This document shows, in pieces, positions 60,901 through 64,000 of a DNA stretch of 64,000 nt. The translations under genes were made by a program, and so were the position numbers. Source of the stretch: Pyropia haitanensis (lineage: Eukaryota; Rhodophyta; Bangiophyceae; Bangiales; Bangiaceae); contig SDUX01000161.1 in assembly GCA_008729055.1 (NCBI GenBank), forward strand, positions 50,981 to 114,980. Reading direction: 5' to 3'. Within the stretch, counting starts at the first letter, position 1. Each line of letters opens with the position of its first letter. The notes below the pieces were generated by a model, which saw only the letters and a list, made by a program, of their open reading frames with translations, had not been told where the DNA came from and ran no database searches.

Positions 60901-62124
60901 CAGTGGCCACAAAGTGCGCCCCGCCACCCAAACTGTCCACTGCGCGTTCCGCCCGTCACACTGGCGTGGACGGTGTGAGGGCGGAACTTTTGTCGCCGAC
61001 CGTCACAGGCTGGCTGTCGGGACCCCCACGTGGCAAAAACCATTCCACAAAATTGACACGTGGAAACCGGCGCTCCACAAAACACTCGTTGCATCCAACG
61101 GACGCGCCAACGAACGGGTCGGCCAACCACCCCATGCACGACGGTGCGGGTGGAACCTCGGACGTTGAGCGGGCGGATGTATGGCTGGAATAAAGGATGC
61201 GAGCCAATTCGGCCGCCGGAGCCCGTGCTGCATTGCTGTACACGCGAAAGTGGGCAAAAGTGGGCAACAGTGGGCAAAAGTGGGTGAGAAGCGGCCTACC
61301 ACCCCATGCACGACGGTGGGGGTCGAACCTCGGACATGGAGCGGGTGGATCTATGGCTGGAACGAAGGATGCGCGCCAATTCGGCCGCCGCATCGTGTGC
61401 AGCATCGCTGTAGACGCAAAGTGGGCAAAAGTGGCAAAAGTGGGCAAAAGTGGGTAGGAAGTGGGTAAGAAGTGGGCAAAAAGTGGGCAAAAAGGGGGCC
61501 AAATTAGGACACAAATGGGCAAATTGGGGCAAGAACTTTCCAAAACTGCAAAGAAAATTGAGGCGAAAGTCGCCAGAAAGCGGTCCAACAGTGGCCACAA
61601 AGTGGCCCCGCCACCCAAACTGTCCACTGCGCGTTCCGCCCGTCACACTGGCGTGGACGGTTGAGGGCGGAACTTTTGTCGCCGACCGTCACACCTGGCT
61701 GTCGGGACCCCCACGTGCAAAAACCATTCCACAAAATTGACACGTGGAAACCGGCGCTCCACAAAACACTCGTTGCATCCAACGGACGCGCCAACGAACG
61801 GGTCGGCCAACCACCCCATGCACGATCTGCGGGTGGAACTCGGACGTCGAGCGGGCGATGTATGGCTGGAATAAAGGATGCGAGCCAATTCGGCCGCCGG
61901 AGCGCGTGCAGCATTGCTGTACACGCAAAGTGGGCAAAAGTGGGCAACAGTGGGCAAAAGTGGGTGAGAAGCGGCCTACCACTGCATGCACGACCGTGGC
62001 GGGTGAACCTCGGACATGGAGCGGGTGGATCTATGGCTGGAACGAAGGATGCGCGCCAATTCGGCCGCCGCATCGTGTGCAGCATCGCTGTAGACGCAAA
62101 AGTGGGCAAAAGTGGGCAAAAGTT
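54986..62124. repeat. Satellite array, subfamily B (about 10 diverged monomers of 676-691 bp)
   Basis: Continues the A array after a rearranged junction (about 54920-55300) in which part of a monomer is deleted and shuffled. B copies have diagnostic changes: AATTGAGGCGAAAGTCGCC in place of AACGGACGTGAAAGTCCCC, GGAACTTTTGTCGCCGACCG in place of GGAAAGCTTTGCACCGTCC, and GACGCGCCAACGAACGGGTC. Monomer starts are about 55574, 56251, 56934, 57622, 58307, 58991, 59681, 60369, 61060 and 61744. Single-base indels are common and increase toward the right end (61840-62124), where the last copy stops inside the GTGGGCAAAA run. Confidence 0.95.
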
Positions 62125-62321
62125 GTGGCAAGTCGGGTGTCCACAGGGTACCGTAATCAGGGGGGAGGGTTGACGCACAGACCCGTAACCGCAGTGCCAA
62201 GACTATGGCAAGTAAGCGGGACAAAGAAGGATACGTTTAGACCTGACGAGCAGGAGAAGCGGGGCGAAACGCCGTCGCGTGCCCAGAAGAGGCACGCGCG
62301 CGCCGCCCGCAACCCTCGATC

Positions 62322-62352
62322 GGACAGGTCGACCGGCAGGGTCGACCTGTCC
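62322..62352. repeat. Perfect 13-bp inverted repeat, 5-nt loop
   Basis: GGACAGGTCGACC (62322-62334) and GGTCGACCTGTCC (62340-62352) are exact reverse complements around GGCAG. As RNA or extruded DNA this is a very stable hairpin. It is the strongest of three hairpins between the satellite and the unknown coding region. Confidence 0.9.
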
Positions 62353-62431
62353 TAAGAAATAGAAGCGAAATCCCTCCAAGACGATAATTGCATGCGAAAT
62401 TGGTGAGTACCCCCCGAAAGGGCGTACCACA

Positions 62432-62454
62432 ATCGATAGGTCGATCCTATCGAT
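62432..62454. repeat. Perfect 9-bp inverted repeat, 5-nt loop
   Basis: ATCGATAGG (62432-62440) and CCTATCGAT (62446-62454) are exact reverse complements around TCGAT. The unit also contains overlapping ATCGAT palindromes. Confidence 0.85.
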
Positions 62455-62706
62455 CGTCACAGGGAGTACTCGATCCAGCTCCCGCGGCCGTCCTCCCCCG
62501 GCCCGGGAGCTGTCCCTCGGGGTCGAAGGATCGCCCGCCGGCGCACGCCTTCGACCCAATCACAAGCGACCTAGGGGGGGGGCTAGCCCCACCCGTGACG
62601 CGACCGTTCGGGCCCGGTACGCCGCCCGACCCTTTTACAGGGGTCGGGGAGAGGGGTGGCGACGACGCCCTCGGCGGGTGTGGCCGCCCGTGGGGCTGCG
62701 GCGCGT

Positions 62707-62730
62707 GCCGTCCACTTAGCCGTGGACGGC
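62707..62730. repeat. Perfect 9-bp inverted repeat, 6-nt loop
   Basis: GCCGTCCAC (62707-62715) and GTGGACGGC (62722-62730) are exact reverse complements around TTAGCC. It lies 26 bp before the ATG at 62756. Confidence 0.85.
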
Positions 62731-62750
62731 CCCTGCGCGCCCCCCAGGCG

Positions 62751-62757
62751 TATATAT
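62751..62757 (+). promoter_or_regulatory. TATA-like element overlapping the first ATG of the unknown gene
   Basis: TATATAT in otherwise GC-rich DNA resembles a core promoter. It overlaps the ATG at 62756, so if it is a real TATA box, transcription would begin about 30 bp downstream. Translation would then start at a later in-frame ATG, the best being 62918 (MSPAFINAELL). Confidence 0.35.
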
Positions 62758-63322
62758 GCCACATACCCCCCGTGTTAGCTTGTCGCCGTCCCTCGGCGAC
62801 CAAGTTGCTTCGTCCGTCGTGTTGACGGACGATGCCGGTACCGCACCGGTGGCGCAGCGGCATGGCGGGGAGATCGTCTTCCGCCCCTTGTCGGAGTGGG
62901 TGCCCCGACCGGGGTTCATGTCGCCGGCGTTCATCAACGCGGAGCTGCTGCGCGTCGCCCGCGAGCATCATCGTGCGTGCCTCCGCCGTGTGGCCGAGGC
63001 CGGGTGGGCGCTCCCGGACCGGTTCGTCGACGTGACGACCTCGGGTCACGTCGCCACGTACGACAGCGTCCGCCTACATGACGTGCACGGCATTCCGTCC
63101 ACGGGGCAGCCGGGCGTGCAGGCGGTCACCTTCATGGCGTTGGCGTTTGCCAACGAGGTGCTCCGTCAAGAGACGCGCGAGGAGGGGCTGCAGCCGTGGG
63201 TGCGCAACCTCTTCCTCGTAGCGTGCAAGCACTACGAGCGGCGGCACTCCTCCCCGGTGCACGCGGCCGCGCTGGCGTTCGACCGCCGCTGCGGCGGGAG
63301 TGGCCTCGGGCCCGCTTCGTAG
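62756..63322 (+). CDS. Unknown protein, first frame (possible mobile-element protein)
   Basis: I do not recognise the family. The frame shows normal protein complexity, strong G/C third positions and a helical character: RPLSEWVPRPGFMSPAF, INAELLRVAREHHRACLRRV, WALPDRFVDVTTSGHVATYD, QAVTFMALAFANEVLRQE, WVRNLFLVACKHYERRH. It stops at 63320-63322 (CGTTCG-like context, TAG), where the next frame back takes over with equally good coding character. The start is either 62756 or 62918, because a TATA-like element overlaps the first ATG. No cysteine/histidine zinc cluster, DDE motif or reverse transcriptase motif is visible. Its position beside three hairpins and a satellite edge makes a mobile or viral-derived element possible, but that is inference. 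Confidence 0.6.
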   Translation: MPHTPRVSLSPSLGDQVASSVVLTDDAGTAPVAQRHGGEIVFRPLSEWVPRPGFMSPAFINAELLRVAREHHRACLRRVAEAGWALPDRFVDVTTSGHVATYDSVRLHDVHGIPSTGQPGVQAVTFMALAFANEVLRQETREEGLQPWVRNLFLVACKHYERRHSSPVHAAALAFDRRCGGSGLGPAS

Positions 63323-64000
63323 AGGGGGATCTCTACGAGGGGTTGGACATGATGTACACCCCGACATCCGCCACGCGGGCCGCCCTCGTCGGGTTGAGTG
63401 CCCTCCTACGACACCACGCCACGGTGTCGTACTCGGAGAGCTGCCCGGTCGACATGGACATGTCGGTGCGCGGCGGGGGCTACCTAGCCGGCCGCCGCCG
63501 TCCGTCCAGCATCGTCAGCCGTCGCCAAGTGGTGGCGACGGCCTGCGGGTTCCTCTGCCCCTTGTGGGCTGGGTGGTTAGATGCCACCCGACCCGCGGCG
63601 GCTGAGGAACTCGTGCCCCTGCCCGAGTTGTTCGTGGACGCGGGCTTGAGCTCCCCTCCGGCCATGCCCTTGTTGGCGGAGTACGTGTACTCCTACCTTG
63701 AGGACGCAAGCCACGTCGCGTGGACCATAGTGTCCACGGAGATGGTGCTCGACTACGCCGCCGTCTGGTTCCAAGCCCTCCGGGAGCGGGGAGTGCTGGT
63801 GCGCTTGAAGCGCACCCTGCTTGAGCACTTCTCCCGGTTGCCGTTGGACGATCTCCAAGAGGGGTCACCCCCTGGGTCCGCCTTGGCCTTCAGTCGGTGC
63901 GTCACGGGGGCCTTGGCGTTCCCCTGGTCGCACGTCACCGCGTGGGTGGACGTTGGGGAGTGGGGGACGCCGCCCGGGAGGTGCTGGTCCAGTACACGCC
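63322..64000 (+). CDS. Unknown protein, continuation in the -1 frame (cut by window end)
   Basis: From the stop of the previous frame to the window end, the reading beginning GAG at 63322 is open for 226 codons with no stop and normal composition: EGDLYEGLDMMYTPTSATRA, RRQVVATACGFLCPLWAGWL, LLAEYVYSYLEDASHVAWTI, VLDYAAVWFQALRERGVLVR, VTGALAFPWSHVTAWVDVGE. The first internal ATG is 63349. It extends a few codons upstream of 63322 (RARFV before EGDLYEG), overlapping the first frame. The two segments probably encode one polypeptide joined by a frameshift, an unseen intron or a sequencing error; a separate overlapping gene is the alternative. No family was recognised. Confidence 0.55.

Larger units (their letters stand above)
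62125..62755. other. Unique leader region right of the satellite, hairpin-rich
   Basis: Not satellite. It contains three perfect hairpins (annotated separately) and short open frames without motifs. It ends at a TATATATG element. The region is presumably the 5' flank of the unknown gene at 62756. Confidence 0.5.

Noticed and set aside
41461..62124. Open frames of 60-560 codons repeated through the satellite on both strands
   Set aside because: They recur with the repeat unit, exist on both strands and in several frames, and become long only where monomer length is a multiple of three (687). The peptides merely translate GTGGGCAAAA-type words. No coding bias.
63308..63314. GGGCCCG as a -1 slippery heptamer
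   Set aside because: Its codon register (GGC CCG) does not match the upstream reading frame (GGG CCC), so it is not a canonical site.

Overview
The window looks like nuclear DNA of a GC-rich, intron-poor photosynthetic eukaryote. A bangiophyte red alga (Porphyra/Pyropia type) fits best. Direct evidence is eukaryotic gene content (importin alpha, cytosolic ribosomal protein eL29, an FHA/FYR chromatin protein), a nuclear-type tRNA-Lys(CUU), and enzymes with Ala/Ser/Arg/Pro-rich leaders that look like plastid transit peptides (TypA, PRPP synthetase, PRA isomerase, MsrA). Most genes have one short 5'-proximal intron with a GTRYGT donor. The lineage itself is inference.

Layout. Positions 1-6125 are extremely GC-rich and low in complexity, with no gene I can defend. 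Positions 6126-11835 (+) hold a large chromatin-type protein with an FHA domain, SANT/CHD-like modules and a FYRN-FYRC pair. Phosphoribosylanthranilate isomerase (12420-13505, +) and plastid-type TypA GTPase (14455-16743, +, one intron) follow. Convergent to TypA is eL29 (17329-17758, -, one intron), then a small secreted-type protein (19036-19713, -). A 5.7-kb GC-rich gap leads to PRPP synthetase (25429-27133, +, one intron), which converges on importin alpha (27602-29652, -, one intron). Glycerol kinase (31605-33762, -, one intron) and methionine sulfoxide reductase A (34990-36073, +, one intron) are divergent. After another low-complexity gap come a small Cys/aromatic-rich secreted protein (39135-39638, +) and tRNA-Lys (40936-41008, +).

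From about 41461 to 62124 the window is a tandem satellite array of about 30 monomers of 676-691 bp, in two subfamilies. About 20 homogeneous A copies lie on the left and about 10 diverged B copies on the right. Beyond the array is a different kind of sequence: three perfect hairpins, a TATA-like element, and a GC3-rich unknown protein that reads 62756-63322 and continues one frame back to the window end. It may be a mobile element.

The genes are housekeeping and do not form an operon-like pathway. PRPP synthetase and PRA isomerase touch the same metabolite pool (PRPP feeds tryptophan synthesis) but lie 12 kb apart. Long G/C homopolymers interrupt several frames, so some exon ends and starts are uncertain.
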